In this document: in pieces, positions 40,329 through 49,059 of the stretch | How the letters are laid out: each line of letters starts with the position of its first letter | How positions within the stretch are numbered: the first letter of the stretch is position 1 | Assembly (NCBI GenBank): GCA_900540495.1 | Contig: UQGA01000002.1 | Coordinates: 1 to 64,000 of the forward strand | Length of the DNA: 64,000 nt | Direction of reading: 5' to 3' | Source of the DNA: an uncultured Eubacteriales bacterium | GTDB lineage: Bacteria; Bacillota; Clostridia; Christensenellales; CAG-138 | The notes under the pieces: generated by a model | The model's database searches: none | What the model saw: the letters and a program-made list of their open reading frames with translations, nothing else | Told to the model about the DNA's origin: nothing | Position numbers and translations under genes: made by a program

Positions 40329-41624
40329 TCACTTTTTCGACTCGGCCTGCGCGAGCTTTTGCATACGGCGGTTGGCGACTTCCGGCGGGATGGGGCGGAT
40401 ATCGCCCGCACGGGTCAGCGCCCACTTGGTTGCCAGTGGGCCGAACAGTTCGTATACGAGCACGGAGAAGAGCACGATGTTGCGCACCAGTGCGCCGTCG
40501 GTTGTGCCGAGCGCCTGTGCGGAAACGCACATGCCGAGCGCCACGCCCGCCTGCGGCAGCAGCGTCACGCCTAGATAGTCCACGACCTTCCTGTCGCAAT
40601 GCACCGCCCGGGCTGATTCACGCGCGCCGATGTATTTGCCGGCGGAACGGAACAGGATGTACACCACGCCGGCCAGCACCACCGTCCAGTCCGCGAACAG
40701 CTCCAGCTCCAGCTGCGCGCCGCTGATGACGAAAAAGAGCGCGAGCAGCGGGGCGGTCCAACGATCGGCGAGAGCCATCAGCTCGTCGGAGAGCGGGCAG
40801 AGGTTGCAGAACACGGTGCCCATCATCATGCACACCAGCAGCGAGGAGAAGCCGACGGTGACCGGCCCGGCCGGGAGCTGCAGCATCGACAGCGCAACGG
40901 TCAAAAACACGAACGCAATCGTCATGACGAGGCGGTTGGTGTTGGAATGGAACAGGGTTTCAAGCCGCGTCAGCACATAGCCGGCGGCAGCGCCGAGCAG
41001 CAGCGAGACGGCGATTTCGATGAGCGGGTTGAGCAGCACCGAGACCAGGTCCAGCGCGCCGCTGAGGAGCGCGCGCGCCACGCCGAACGATATGGCGAAC
41101 ACGACGAGGCCCACGGCGTCGTCGAGCGCGACGATGGGCAGCAGCAGATCCGTCAAGGGACCTTTTGCCTTGTACTGGCGCACGACCATGAGCGTGGCGG
41201 CGGGGGCGGTCGCCGTGGCGATGGCGCCGAGCGTGATTGCCGCGGGCAGGGAAAGGACCTGCGGGGCGAGCAGGTGGAGCGCGATGAGCGCAGCGTCCAC
41301 CAGCAGCGCCGCCACGAGCGCCTGCACCACGCCGATGACGAGCGCCTGCCGCCCGGTTTGACGCAGCGCACCGAGCCGGAACTCGTTGCCGATGGAGAAG
41401 GCGATGAACCCCAGCGCGATGTCGGACACCACATCGAGCGCGCCGAGCTCCGCATAGGAGGAAAAGCCGATGCCCGGGATGCCGAGCCTGCCGAGGAAGA
41501 ACGGGCCGATCAACAGCCCGGCGAACAGGTAGGCCGTCACATCCGGAAGACGGAGCGGCCGGACGAGCCGGGTCATCATCAGCCCGGCGAACAGTGCAAA
41601 CGCGATGGACAGGATCTCTTTCAT
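40329..41624 (-). CDS. Cation/proton antiporter, CPA2-like
   Basis: 431 aa. The start at 41624 (MKEILSIAF) follows AAGGAAGG on the minus strand; a longer frame upstream is not supported. About 12-13 transmembrane helices. Features of the Na+/H+ exchanger family: FAGLLIGPFFLGRLGIPG near residue 35, and the helix-5 acid region IVALDDAVGLVVFAI near 160, where the two adjacent aspartates are the ion-binding pair. No C-terminal RCK/TrkA domain. Exchanges Na+ or K+ for protons, which would suit an organism using a Na+- or H+-pumping Rnf (inference). Confidence 0.87.
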   Translation of the reverse strand: MKEILSIAFALFAGLMMTRLVRPLRLPDVTAYLFAGLLIGPFFLGRLGIPGIGFSSYAELGALDVVSDIALGFIAFSIGNEFRLGALRQTGRQALVIGVVQALVAALLVDAALIALHLLAPQVLSLPAAITLGAIATATAPAATLMVVRQYKAKGPLTDLLLPIVALDDAVGLVVFAISFGVARALLSGALDLVSVLLNPLIEIAVSLLLGAAAGYVLTRLETLFHSNTNRLVMTIAFVFLTVALSMLQLPAGPVTVGFSSLLVCMMMGTVFCNLCPLSDELMALADRWTAPLLALFFVISGAQLELELFADWTVVLAGVVYILFRSAGKYIGARESARAVHCDRKVVDYLGVTLLPQAGVALGMCVSAQALGTTDGALVRNIVLFSVLVYELFGPLATKWALTRAGDIRPIPPEVANRRMQKLAQAESKK

Positions 41625-41655
41625 ACCAAAGCCTTCCTTTTGATTCCCGGCGGAT

Positions 41656-41684
41656 ATTGTAGCACCGCCCGGCCCGGAATGCAA
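41656..41684 (-). promoter_or_regulatory. Promoter of the antiporter gene
   Basis: Read on the minus strand: -35 TTGCAT (41684-41679), 17-base spacer, extended -10 TGC-TACAAT (hexamer 41661-41656). Transcription would start near 41649, about 25 bases before the start codon. Confidence 0.55.
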
Positions 41685-41797
41685 ACCCCGCTTTTTTGCC
41701 TGCGACAGAAAATAGCGGCCGGTTTGAAAGGAATCGCCCCGTTGCGGCGTATTATAAGTGAATGCTGAAAAATGCGGAGCAATGGAGGGATTTTCTT

Positions 41798-42094
41798 ATG
41801 AACAGACTGGTCTTGGCGGGCATTTTGGCGGCCATCCTGGCGGCGTCCGGCGGCATGGCGGGCACGCTTGCGGCACAGGGGGGCGGCACGGCCTGCCGGC
41901 ACGCCGCCTGCGGCAATTATGTGGACGACAACGGCGACGGCGTGTGCGATAACTGCGGCACGGCCTGCCGGCACGCCGCCTGCGGCAATTATGTGGATGA
42001 CAACGGCGACGGCGTGTGCGATAATATCGGTGCCGGCGGCGGCTGCCACGCGCATCACGGCGGAAGGAGCGGCCACTGCCACGGTAACAAATGA
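41798..42094 (+). CDS. Small secreted Cys/His-rich tandem-repeat protein
   Basis: 98 aa. The ATG at 41798 follows TGGAGGG (41783-41789). Signal peptide residues 1-27 (cleavage near GTLA|AQ). The mature part is two nearly identical 24-aa units, GTACRHAACGNYVDDNGDGV plus CDN, then a Gly/His tail (CHAHHGGRSGHCHGNK). Each unit contains DDNGDGVCD, an EF-hand-like acidic loop, and four Cys/His positions. The repeat period is 72 bp (41883-41954 and 41955-42026) with only about two or three base differences. Calcium or transition-metal binding is likely from composition. It lies 17 bases upstream of an ECF sigma factor gene. Confidence 0.6.
   Translation: MNRLVLAGILAAILAASGGMAGTLAAQGGGTACRHAACGNYVDDNGDGVCDNCGTACRHAACGNYVDDNGDGVCDNIGAGGGCHAHHGGRSGHCHGNK
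41883..42026 (+). repeat. Two-copy 72-bp tandem repeat inside the small secreted gene
   Basis: Copies 41883-41954 and 41955-42026 differ at the third base of one Asp codon (GAC/GAT), the last Asn codon (AAC/AAT) and the unit end. The near-perfect identity suggests recent duplication and probable copy-number variability between strains. Confidence 0.8.
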
Positions 42095-42111
42095 TGCGGT
42101 GAGGAGCGGCC

Positions 42112-42591
42112 ATGCGCAGCGAGCTGGAGGTCAACCGGGCGATCGAGCGGTATGCGGATACCGTCAGCCGGATCTGTATGGTGCAGTTGAAAAACGCGGC
42201 CGATACGGAGGACGTCTTTCAGGAGGTGTTCTTGAAATACGCCCTGAGCCCCGCTGTTTTTGAAACCGTCGAACACGAGAAGGCATGGATCATCCGCGTG
42301 GCGCTGAATCGGTGCCGGGATTTGCGCAGGCGGCTGTTGCGCCGTCGGACCGCCCCCCTGGAGGAGGCGTTGACGGCGCCGGAGGAAGCGCCGCACGCCG
42401 AGGTGCTTGCAGCGGTGCTGTCCCTGCCGCAAAAGTATCGGGAGGCGGTCTATCTGCACTATTACGAGGGATATACCGCCGTGGAGATCGGCCGGCTGCT
42501 CCATCGCAATGTCAACACCGTATATACCCTGCTGGCGCGCGCAAAGGAGCAGCTACGCGAGAAGCTGGGAGGCGACGGATATGAGGGATAA
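42112..42591 (+). CDS. ECF-type RNA polymerase sigma factor
   Basis: 159 aa. Sigma-70 region 2 at about 8-70 (ISRICMVQL region then NAADTEDVFQEVFLKY, the core -10 binding helix) and region 4 at about 100-155 (LPQKYREAVYLHYYEGYTAVEIGRLL then NVNTVYTLLARAKEQLREKL), a typical helix-turn-helix. No region 3, no N-terminal extension. Short GAGGAG-type ribosome site before the ATG. Overlaps the anti-sigma gene by 11 bases, the usual translational coupling of such pairs. Confidence 0.92.
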   Translation: MRSELEVNRAIERYADTVSRICMVQLKNAADTEDVFQEVFLKYALSPAVFETVEHEKAWIIRVALNRCRDLRRRLLRRRTAPLEEALTAPEEAPHAEVLAAVLSLPQKYREAVYLHYYEGYTAVEIGRLLHRNVNTVYTLLARAKEQLREKLGGDGYEG

Positions 42592-43369
42592 CATCAAGGC
42601 CGCCTTTGACAGGGTGCATGCCGGGGAGGCGCTCAAGGCGCGCACCCGCCGGTATGTGTATGCGCGCACCGGCGGGTATCGGCAGCGCGCGCCGCGATTT
42701 GCGCTTGTAGCCGCAGTTGCCTGCGCTCTTGTGCTGCTGTCGGGCGGCGGCGCATACTGCGCCTATGCCGTGCCGGTGGCTGCCATCAGCATGGATGTGA
42801 ACCCGTCCGTTCAACTGGAGGTAAACCTGCTGGATCGGGTCATCCGCGCGACGGGGTATAACGACGATGGCACCGCGCTGCTCGACGGACTCGACCTGAC
42901 GCATATGGCGTATCCGGATGCGCTCAACGCCCTGTTGGAGGACGAGGCGCTGGCGGCCTGCCTGCAGGCGGGCGAGGAGCTTGTGATCACCGTCGTAAGC
43001 GGTTCGGAGCAGAGGAGCGCGGCGATCCAGTCGTGCATCGTGGCGCGTACGGGCATCGCGCCCGAACAGATCCACTGTTCCGGGCACCGGGAGGATATTG
43101 CGGACGCCCATGCGGCGGGGCTGTCCTGCGGCAAATACCAGGCATATCTTGCGTGGCTGGCGCTCGACCCAACCGTCACGGTGGAGGACGTGCAGGGGCT
43201 GACCATGCGCGAGATCCGTGAGCGGATCGAACAGGCGCAGTCCGGTGCGGCAGCGCCGGGCGGGAGCGGCGCTGCAGACGGCTATGGCGGCGGCTCGGAC
43301 GGAGAGAGCGGCGGCCATGGCGGGGGAAACGGCGACCACGGGCATGGCTATGACCATGGCCACGATTGA
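42581..43369 (+). CDS. Anti-sigma factor with RsgI-like domain
   Basis: 262 aa. The ATG at 42581 lies inside the sigma gene end. Residues 1-45 are a basic cytoplasmic segment, transmembrane helix at about 46-64 (ALVAAVACALVLLSGGGAY), then an extracellular domain starting ISMDVNPSVQLEVNLLDRVI, the signature of the RsgI-type middle domain, followed by about 100 residues and a Gly/His/Asp-rich tail (HGHGYDHGHD at the end). RsgI proteins normally control SigI factors in response to extracellular polysaccharides; here the partner is an ECF sigma. The His-rich tail, as in the upstream small protein, suggests metal sensing (inference). Confidence 0.75.
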   Translation: MRDNIKAAFDRVHAGEALKARTRRYVYARTGGYRQRAPRFALVAAVACALVLLSGGGAYCAYAVPVAAISMDVNPSVQLEVNLLDRVIRATGYNDDGTALLDGLDLTHMAYPDALNALLEDEALAACLQAGEELVITVVSGSEQRSAAIQSCIVARTGIAPEQIHCSGHREDIADAHAAGLSCGKYQAYLAWLALDPTVTVEDVQGLTMREIRERIEQAQSGAAAPGGSGAADGYGGGSDGESGGHGGGNGDHGHGYDHGHD

Positions 43370-43395
43370 GGCATGCGCAACCGCGCAGGAAAGGA

Positions 43396-43427
43396 AAAAC
43401 ACGCCTCCGCCTTAAGCGCGGTGTTTT
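43396..43427 (+). terminator. Terminator after the sigma/anti-sigma operon
   Basis: AAAACAC (43396-43402) pairs with GTGTTTT (43421-43427), with a partly paired GC-rich interior. T4 on the plus strand and T5 on the minus strand allow use in both directions. Confidence 0.55.
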
Positions 43428-43437
43428 AAGAAAACAA

Positions 43438-43463
43438 AGAGGGACGGCTGCAGCCGTCCCTCT
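43438..43463 (-). terminator. Perfect 26-bp palindrome, terminator of the DegT-like gene
   Basis: AGAGGGACGGCTG followed by its exact reverse complement. On the minus strand it is followed by TTTGTTTTCTT, making it an intrinsic terminator for the convergent aminotransferase gene. Confidence 0.7.
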
Positions 43464-43577
43464 AAAATAGTTCCTATCTCACCGCGCCGTTTGCGGCGGG
43501 GCCGTTGCCGTATGATGGCGACAAACCGTTCGTTGGCGCGCGTTTCCCGGCGCACATCGGGCGGCGGGAAGCGCGGC

Positions 43578-44840
43578 TCAGAAGATGGCAGCGATGACCT
43601 TGTCCAGCGCGGCGATGATGTCGTCGATCTCGCGCGCGGTGTAAAGCGGGCCAAGGCCGATGGCGACGAAGCGCCCTACGTAATCATCCGTATGCGGGCA
43701 TGCAACGGCGGGATCGTATACGAGATGCTCCGCATCGCAACCGGGGCCAAAAGGCGGCATATTGGGGTTGGCCATGGCGCGCGTCCTGGCCGGATAATCC
43801 GTTACAAGATTGCAGCAGAACGACGTAGGTCCGCTGGGGATGCCCTCGGCGCACATCGCCGCAGAAAACCGCTGCGCAACCTGCTTTGTCGGCATCAACA
43901 TGATGAAGGCCATGCCGCAGTCCCCCTCCGTAAAGCGTACGGAGAAATGCGGGTTGCCGGCCACATGTTCGCGCAGCCGCCGGTGTGCGCTGCGGCAGGC
44001 GGCGAGAATGGCGTCCAGTCGCCGGAATTGCGCGCAGAGAAAAGCCCCCTGCAGTTCGCTCATGCGCAGTTGCAGCCCGGCGAACATCAGCGCGCGCGCG
44101 GCAAGCCCCCGGTCCTGCAGTTTTTCCTCAAAATACGGACGGACGTTGCCGAGATCGTGGAAGCGAACCGCCCGCACGAACAGTGCCTCGTCATTGGTGA
44201 AGAGCATACCGCCTTCGCCCGCCGTGAGCACCTTGTGTGTTTGGAAACTTGTGATGGCGACGTCGCCCAGCGTGCCGAGCGGTCGCCCCCGATACGTGCC
44301 CCCCAACGCCTGCGCGCAATCCTCAATGACCAGAATGTGATGCGCGCGGGCGACGCGCAGGATTTCATCCATCCTTGCCGGAGCGCCCTGGTAGTGCACC
44401 GGAATGACGGCCTTTGTCTTATGCGTGATTTTTCGCGCAAAATCGTCCGGATCCAGGTTCAGGTCGTCGCCGATGTCCGCAAAGACGGGGGTGACGCCGA
44501 GCGCGGTCAGCACGCAGTAGTCCGTGTACCAGGCAAAGCTGGGAATGATGACCTCATCCCCGGGCCCCAGGCCGGCAGCTGCGACTGCGCAGAGCAACGC
44601 CGCCGAGCCGCTGGACACCGCCAGCGCATAGCGGCAACCGAAACGTTGCGCAAACATCTCCTCCAGGGTTTTGACCTTGACGGGCGTGCCGATCCCGTAG
44701 AAGCGGAAGGGGCTTTTTTCCCGGACCACATCCGCAAGCTCATCCAGCTCCTCCCGGCCGATCAGGGAGGCGCCTAACATATTGGTAGGAAAGGGTTCCG
44801 TGCGGACGGGGGTGCCGCCGTCGATGGCCAGCTGTTTCAT
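43578..44840 (-). CDS. DegT/DnrJ/EryC1/StrS-family PLP aminotransferase
   Basis: 420 aa; on the minus strand the ATG follows AGGAGAAAG. Fold-type I aminotransferase of the sugar-aminotransferase group: LAVSSGSAALLCA near residue 73 (phosphate-binding turn), IPSFAWYTDYC near 98, VIEDCAQALGGTYRGR near 173 with the PLP-ring Asp, and the Schiff-base lysine in TSFQTHKVLTAGEGG near 199. Family members transfer amino groups to keto-sugars or to scyllo-inosose-like cyclitols. It stands downstream of the nag genes but behind their terminator and carries its own ribosome site. An amino-sugar role fits the neighbourhood. Confidence 0.88.
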   Translation of the reverse strand: MKQLAIDGGTPVRTEPFPTNMLGASLIGREELDELADVVREKSPFRFYGIGTPVKVKTLEEMFAQRFGCRYALAVSSGSAALLCAVAAAGLGPGDEVIIPSFAWYTDYCVLTALGVTPVFADIGDDLNLDPDDFARKITHKTKAVIPVHYQGAPARMDEILRVARAHHILVIEDCAQALGGTYRGRPLGTLGDVAITSFQTHKVLTAGEGGMLFTNDEALFVRAVRFHDLGNVRPYFEEKLQDRGLAARALMFAGLQLRMSELQGAFLCAQFRRLDAILAACRSAHRRLREHVAGNPHFSVRFTEGDCGMAFIMLMPTKQVAQRFSAAMCAEGIPSGPTSFCCNLVTDYPARTRAMANPNMPPFGPGCDAEHLVYDPAVACPHTDDYVGRFVAIGLGPLYTAREIDDIIAALDKVIAAIF

Positions 44841-44918
44841 ATCGCTTTCTCCTGTAGCGTCTGGTTTGCCGCGCTCGCAGAGCCGAACGGCTTGCAGACG
44901 CGGTATAAGGAATAGAAA

Positions 44919-44951
44919 GGCCCCGCCCGCCGGGGGGATGGCGGCGGGGCC
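44919..44951 (-). terminator. Terminator of the nag operon
   Basis: Minus strand: GGCCCCGCC (44951-44943) pairs with GGCGGGGCC (44927-44919), followed by TTTCTATT. It lies 26 bases beyond the SIS-domain gene stop. The 136-base gap 44841-44976 holds nothing else clear. Confidence 0.65.
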
Positions 44952-44976
44952 GTGTTATTCGCCGGATGTCAGGGGA

Positions 44977-45735
44977 CTACATCAGGCGAACCTTGCCCTT
45001 GAAGCGGGAGATAAACTGGTTGTTCCATTCGTCGCCGCCGGGACAGTTGCCGCTCTTCCAGAGCGGGACCTGCACGCCGCGCTCGCCCAGGATGGCGGCG
45101 GCCGTCATCATCAGGCAGTTGAGCGTATAGGCGTTGCAGAGGGTGGAGACCGCCCCCATCTTCTGATCGATACCGGGAATCTCGATTACGGCGTCACCGA
45201 CCGGAACCTTGGTGTCGATATAGTAATCGCAGGCCTTGTAGAGGTTGACATGGGACGGGTGCCGTGCCGGATGGTCGGCAGGGATGCTGTCCGCATGGCC
45301 GACGGAGGTGATGGCGATCGTCGTTGCGCCGAGTGCTTTGGCGGTAAACGCCGCGTCGAGGCAGGCGGCATTGATGCCGTACGCGTTGGCGATGATGAGC
45401 AGATCGCCCTTGCCGATCTGGTTGTCTTCGATGACGGTTTTGCCGTAACCGGGCGTCCGCTCGATGGCCATGGAGCGGAGGGCGCCGCTGGAGAGCATCG
45501 TTCCTTCATCCAGGATGGCGCTCACGTGCATAAGGCCGCCCGCCCGGAAGAAGACCTCCATCGCGTTCATGTTGGAATGGCCGCCGGGTCCCCAGATGTA
45601 GATCAGCTTATCCTTCTCGATCTGATCCGCGATCACCTTGGCAACGGTATCGATGCGCCCGCGCTCCTCTTCCCTGATGCGCGTCAGATAGCCGACCGCC
45701 TGATCAAAAAACTCCTGCATGATGTCCTGTTTCAT
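44977..45735 (-). CDS. SIS-domain sugar isomerase-like protein (UPF0309 type)
   Basis: 252 aa. Sugar isomerase (SIS) domain over most of its length: IYIWGPGGHSNMNAMEVFFRAGG near residue 45, DLLIIANAYGINAACLDAAFTAKALGATTIAIT near 108-140. These bind phosphosugars; some are phosphosugar isomerases, others only sensors. The start overlaps the stop of the upstream nagA paralog (ATGA), so it is translated with the amino-sugar genes. Last gene of the nagBAA operon. Reaction not assigned. Confidence 0.8.
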   Translation of the reverse strand: MKQDIMQEFFDQAVGYLTRIREEERGRIDTVAKVIADQIEKDKLIYIWGPGGHSNMNAMEVFFRAGGLMHVSAILDEGTMLSSGALRSMAIERTPGYGKTVIEDNQIGKGDLLIIANAYGINAACLDAAFTAKALGATTIAITSVGHADSIPADHPARHPSHVNLYKACDYYIDTKVPVGDAVIEIPGIDQKMGAVSTLCNAYTLNCLMMTAAAILGERGVQVPLWKSGNCPGGDEWNNQFISRFKGKVRLM

Positions 45736-46943
45736 TTTGCTTTCTCCTTTACATATTCTTCGTTGGAAACGACCGGGTTCCCCTGATAAAATACACGCCG
45801 GACGCGCACATCCCCGTCGAACAGGAGGATGTCGGCGTCATAGCCGGGCAAAAGCCGGCCCTTGCGATCATCGATGCGCAGGATCTTTGCCGGGTTTTCC
45901 GTCATCATGCGTACGGATTCTGCCAAAGATACGCCGACCTTTTGGTACATCGTCCGCACAAGGTCCACCCCGACCTGAACGCTGCCGAGGAATGCGCTGC
46001 GATCGAGGAATTTGGCGACGCCATCCTCTATGATGCCGCGCACGCCGTTTTCGAGGCTGCCGACGATGACCTCGCCCACCTCGTCCGTCCCGGCCGGCCG
46101 GATGGAATCGGAGCAGAGCTGGAGGCGTTCGGGTCCGATCAGCCGATAGATCATCCGCATCAGGTCCGGCGGCAAATGGCAGCCGTCCGCGATCACCTCC
46201 ACCCACAGCTCGTCGAACAGATAGGCGCATTCCAGCACGCCGGGAACCCGGAAGCCGCTCTCGCGCGTGACCGTCGACATGTCGGAATAGAGGTGCGTTA
46301 CATGACGGAACCCGGCCTTGATTGCGCGGCGCACATCGCGGATGGTCGCATCGGTATGTCCGATCGAGGGGAGGATCCCGTTGGCCAGACAGTCTGCGGC
46401 AAACTGCTCTGCGCCGGGCAACTCCGGCGCCGCCGACCAGCGCGCAATGCAGCCGTCGGCATAGGCCATCAACTCCAGATAGGCCTGCCGTTGCGGCGGC
46501 ATGATATAGCGCAGGTCCATGCCGCCCGCCCGTTGCGGCGGGAAGTACGGCCCTTCAAAATGCATCCCGAGCAGGCATTGGCGATCCGCGCGGGAGCGCC
46601 TTGCCTCGCGGAACGAATCGATCGTGCGACGATATTCCTCGTCGCTCGCCGCGACCGTGGTGGGCAATATGGTGGTCACCCCGTGGCGAAGGTGCGTTTC
46701 ACAGGCGCCGTCATAGGCTTCCTGCGTGCCGTCCATGAAATCGTGTCCGCCTGCGCCGTGGGCGTGCAGTTCGATCAACCCGGCCGAGGCATACAACCCC
46801 TCGCCGTCTATCACCGTGGTCGCAGGCGGCTCAAAGCAGGGCGGCAATACCGACAGGATCTTCCCGTCCTCGAGCAGCAGGTTCCCGGCACGGACGGTTC
46901 CGTCTACGATCATGACATTGCGTATCAGCGTTCGATTTATCAT
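45732..46943 (-). CDS. nagA: N-acetylglucosamine-6-phosphate deacetylase, paralog 1
   Basis: 403 aa. The start at 46943 (MINRTLIRN) is preferred because AGGAAAGGAAG precedes it; a frame starting at 47051 is inside the neighbouring gene. NagA metal and substrate residues: HAHGAGGHDFMDG near residue 58, GMHFEGPYF near 122 with the metal Glu, SIGHTDA near 193 and HVTHLYSDMS near 215 (metal histidines), and catalytic Asp in LCSDSIRPAG near 273. Removes the acetyl group from GlcNAc-6-P. Two tandem nagA-like genes suggest different N-acyl or stereoisomeric substrates. Confidence 0.87.
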   Translation of the reverse strand: MINRTLIRNVMIVDGTVRAGNLLLEDGKILSVLPPCFEPPATTVIDGEGLYASAGLIELHAHGAGGHDFMDGTQEAYDGACETHLRHGVTTILPTTVAASDEEYRRTIDSFREARRSRADRQCLLGMHFEGPYFPPQRAGGMDLRYIMPPQRQAYLELMAYADGCIARWSAAPELPGAEQFAADCLANGILPSIGHTDATIRDVRRAIKAGFRHVTHLYSDMSTVTRESGFRVPGVLECAYLFDELWVEVIADGCHLPPDLMRMIYRLIGPERLQLCSDSIRPAGTDEVGEVIVGSLENGVRGIIEDGVAKFLDRSAFLGSVQVGVDLVRTMYQKVGVSLAESVRMMTENPAKILRIDDRKGRLLPGYDADILLFDGDVRVRRVFYQGNPVVSNEEYVKEKAK

Positions 46944-46965
46944 GGCTTCCTTTCCTGTGTGGGGG

Positions 46966-48147
46966 TCAGGCGTCGCAGGGGACCTTCCGTCCGCCATAGT
47001 AGACGCCGTGTACGCGCACATCCTCGTCGAACAGGACGATGTCCGCGTCATGGCCGGGCAACAGGCGCCCCTTGCGCCCCGCCAGATGCAAAAGCCGCGC
47101 CGGGTTTTCGCACATCATGCGGATGGTATCGGGCAACGGCACGCCGGCGAGCTTCCACATCGTGCGCACCAGCCGATCAGCCGTTGCGATGCTGCCGGCG
47201 AAGGCGCTGCGGTCCGGCAGTTTGGCGACGCCGTCCTCGATGATGCAGATCTGCCCGGCCTCCTTGCTGCCGCTGATGGCGGTCTGCACGTCCAATCCCG
47301 CCGGACGCAGCGAGTCGGTCACCATGATGATGCGGTCGACCCCCTTGCATTTGACGATCATGTGCAGCAGCTCCGGCGGGAGATGGCAGCCGTCGGCAAT
47401 GACTTCGACGGTCAGGCCGTCGAGCGCGTAGGCGCTTTCCGTCACGCCGAGGATGCGAAACCCGCTTTTGCGGGTGATCGTTGAAGTGCAGGAGTACAGG
47501 TGCGTGACGTGGTTATAGCCGTGCCGGAGGGCCTCCACGCAGTCGGCATAGGTTGCGTCGGTGTGCGCAATTGTCGGCCAAATCCCATGGGCGGTCAGAT
47601 AGTCGCCCATCTCCATCGCTCCGCGGCGCTCCGGCGCGATGGACCAGCGCACGATGGCGCCGTCTGCAAGTTCTATGATCCGCCGGTATTCTGCGGGATC
47701 GGGGTCGCGGATATAGCGCGGGTCCTGGCCGCCCTTCTGATTCATGGCAAAATAAGGCCCCTCCAGATGCAGGCCGGGCTGGCATTGCTCCCGCTCCATC
47801 AGCGCGCGCGCTTCCTTGAAGGCGGCAATGCTGCGCAGGAGCTCCTCCGTTGATGCGGAAAGCGTCGTCGGCAGGATGGTGGTCGTGCCATGGGACAGAT
47901 GCATCCGGCAGGCGCCCAGGAACGCCTCCACCGTGCCGTCCATGAAGTCGTGGCCGCCCGCCCCGTGGGTATGACAGTCGATAAATCCCGCCGAGGCATA
48001 CAGGCCGCCGCCGTCGATCGTTTGGACGCCCTGGACCTGTGCGTTGTGCGGCAGTATGGCGGCAATTCTGCCGCCCTCCACCAGAATGCTGCCGGCGGAG
48101 ATGCTGCCGCCGTCCACAATGCGGATATCCCGAATCAACAGTTGCAT
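46966..48147 (-). CDS. nagA: N-acetylglucosamine-6-phosphate deacetylase, paralog 2
   Basis: 393 aa, AGGAAAGGAG before the ATG. Same motif set: HTHGAGGHDFMDG near residue 57, GLHLEGPYF near 122, TIAHTDATYAD near 193, HVTHLYSCTS near 214, and catalytic Asp in MVTDSLRPAG near 271. Begins 16 bases after nagB. Together with NagB it converts GlcNAc-6-P to fructose-6-P. Similar in length and motif order to paralog 1 but clearly diverged, so a duplication of some age. Confidence 0.88.
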   Translation of the reverse strand: MQLLIRDIRIVDGGSISAGSILVEGGRIAAILPHNAQVQGVQTIDGGGLYASAGFIDCHTHGAGGHDFMDGTVEAFLGACRMHLSHGTTTILPTTLSASTEELLRSIAAFKEARALMEREQCQPGLHLEGPYFAMNQKGGQDPRYIRDPDPAEYRRIIELADGAIVRWSIAPERRGAMEMGDYLTAHGIWPTIAHTDATYADCVEALRHGYNHVTHLYSCTSTITRKSGFRILGVTESAYALDGLTVEVIADGCHLPPELLHMIVKCKGVDRIIMVTDSLRPAGLDVQTAISGSKEAGQICIIEDGVAKLPDRSAFAGSIATADRLVRTMWKLAGVPLPDTIRMMCENPARLLHLAGRKGRLLPGHDADIVLFDEDVRVHGVYYGGRKVPCDA

Positions 48148-48163
48148 GGCGCGCTCCTTTCCT

Positions 48164-48925
48164 CTACGCCAGCAGAGCGCTGCTGTCCGCGTCCAGATAG
48201 AGGCGGGAACCGGGCGTGCGGCGCAGGATGGTGCAGGGGCACTGCTCGCCGATCGGGCCTTCGAGCATATCCCGCGCGGCGTTGGCCTTGGTCGCGGCGG
48301 GTACCATGCAGAAACGGTAAGTGCTCTTCATCAGCGTCGGCACGGTCAGCGTCATGGCGTGGGTCGGCACGTCGGCGAGCCGCTCAAAGCAACCGTCGTG
48401 TACCTGCTGCATCCGGCAAACCTCCTCCAGTTTCACGACCTTGACGGTCTTCGGGTCCTGAAAATCGGCCACCGACGGGTCGTTGAAGGCGATATGCCCG
48501 TTTTCCCCGATGCCCATGCACACGATATCGATGGGGCGCTCGTTCAGGAGGGCGGCATATGCGGCGCATGCGGCGTCCGGATCAGGGTTCTGGCCGTCGA
48601 GATAATGAACAGATAGAAAGGAACGGCGCGCAAAGATGCGCTCGCGCAGGAAATTACCAAAGCCTTGCGGCGCTTGCGGCGGCAGGCCGATGTATTCGTC
48701 CATGTGAAACGCTTCGATGCGGGAAAAATCAATGCTCCGGTCGGCGACGGCCGCCGCGAGGAATTCGTTTTGCGACGGCGCCGCTGCAAAGATGACGCGG
48801 ATGCTTTCCTTTTGGGCAAGCAGTTGCCGGACGGCGTCCGAAAAATCGGCAGCCGCAACACGGCCCAGCTCTTCCCGTGTGGGCAGGATCTTTACCGCAA
48901 GTTCGTCCTTTTGAAATGCCTTCAT
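48164..48925 (-). CDS. nagB: Glucosamine-6-phosphate deaminase
   Basis: 253 aa, GGAAGGAGAAG before the ATG. NagB/6-phosphogluconolactonase fold: FHMDEYIGLP near residue 73 holds the catalytic Asp region, VCMGIGENGHIAFNDPS near 134 holds the Asp/Glu/His catalytic group. C-terminal segment TILRRTPGSRLYLDADSS is usual. Converts GlcN-6-P to fructose-6-P and ammonia. First gene of the minus-strand operon, controlled from the shared region with the araC-like gene. Confidence 0.9.
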   Translation of the reverse strand: MKAFQKDELAVKILPTREELGRVAAADFSDAVRQLLAQKESIRVIFAAAPSQNEFLAAAVADRSIDFSRIEAFHMDEYIGLPPQAPQGFGNFLRERIFARRSFLSVHYLDGQNPDPDAACAAYAALLNERPIDIVCMGIGENGHIAFNDPSVADFQDPKTVKVVKLEEVCRMQQVHDGCFERLADVPTHAMTLTVPTLMKSTYRFCMVPAATKANAARDMLEGPIGEQCPCTILRRTPGSRLYLDADSSALLA

Positions 48926-49059
48926 GCGATCTTCTCCTTCCGTTTGCTGTCGTATGGGCCGTTTAGCGAAGCGTACGTTTCCTGAAACCGGGGGACGGTG
49001 CGCCGCGCAGGCGGCTAAAATGGAGGGGCCTCCGCAGGATGTGGAAGCTTGTCAAGACC

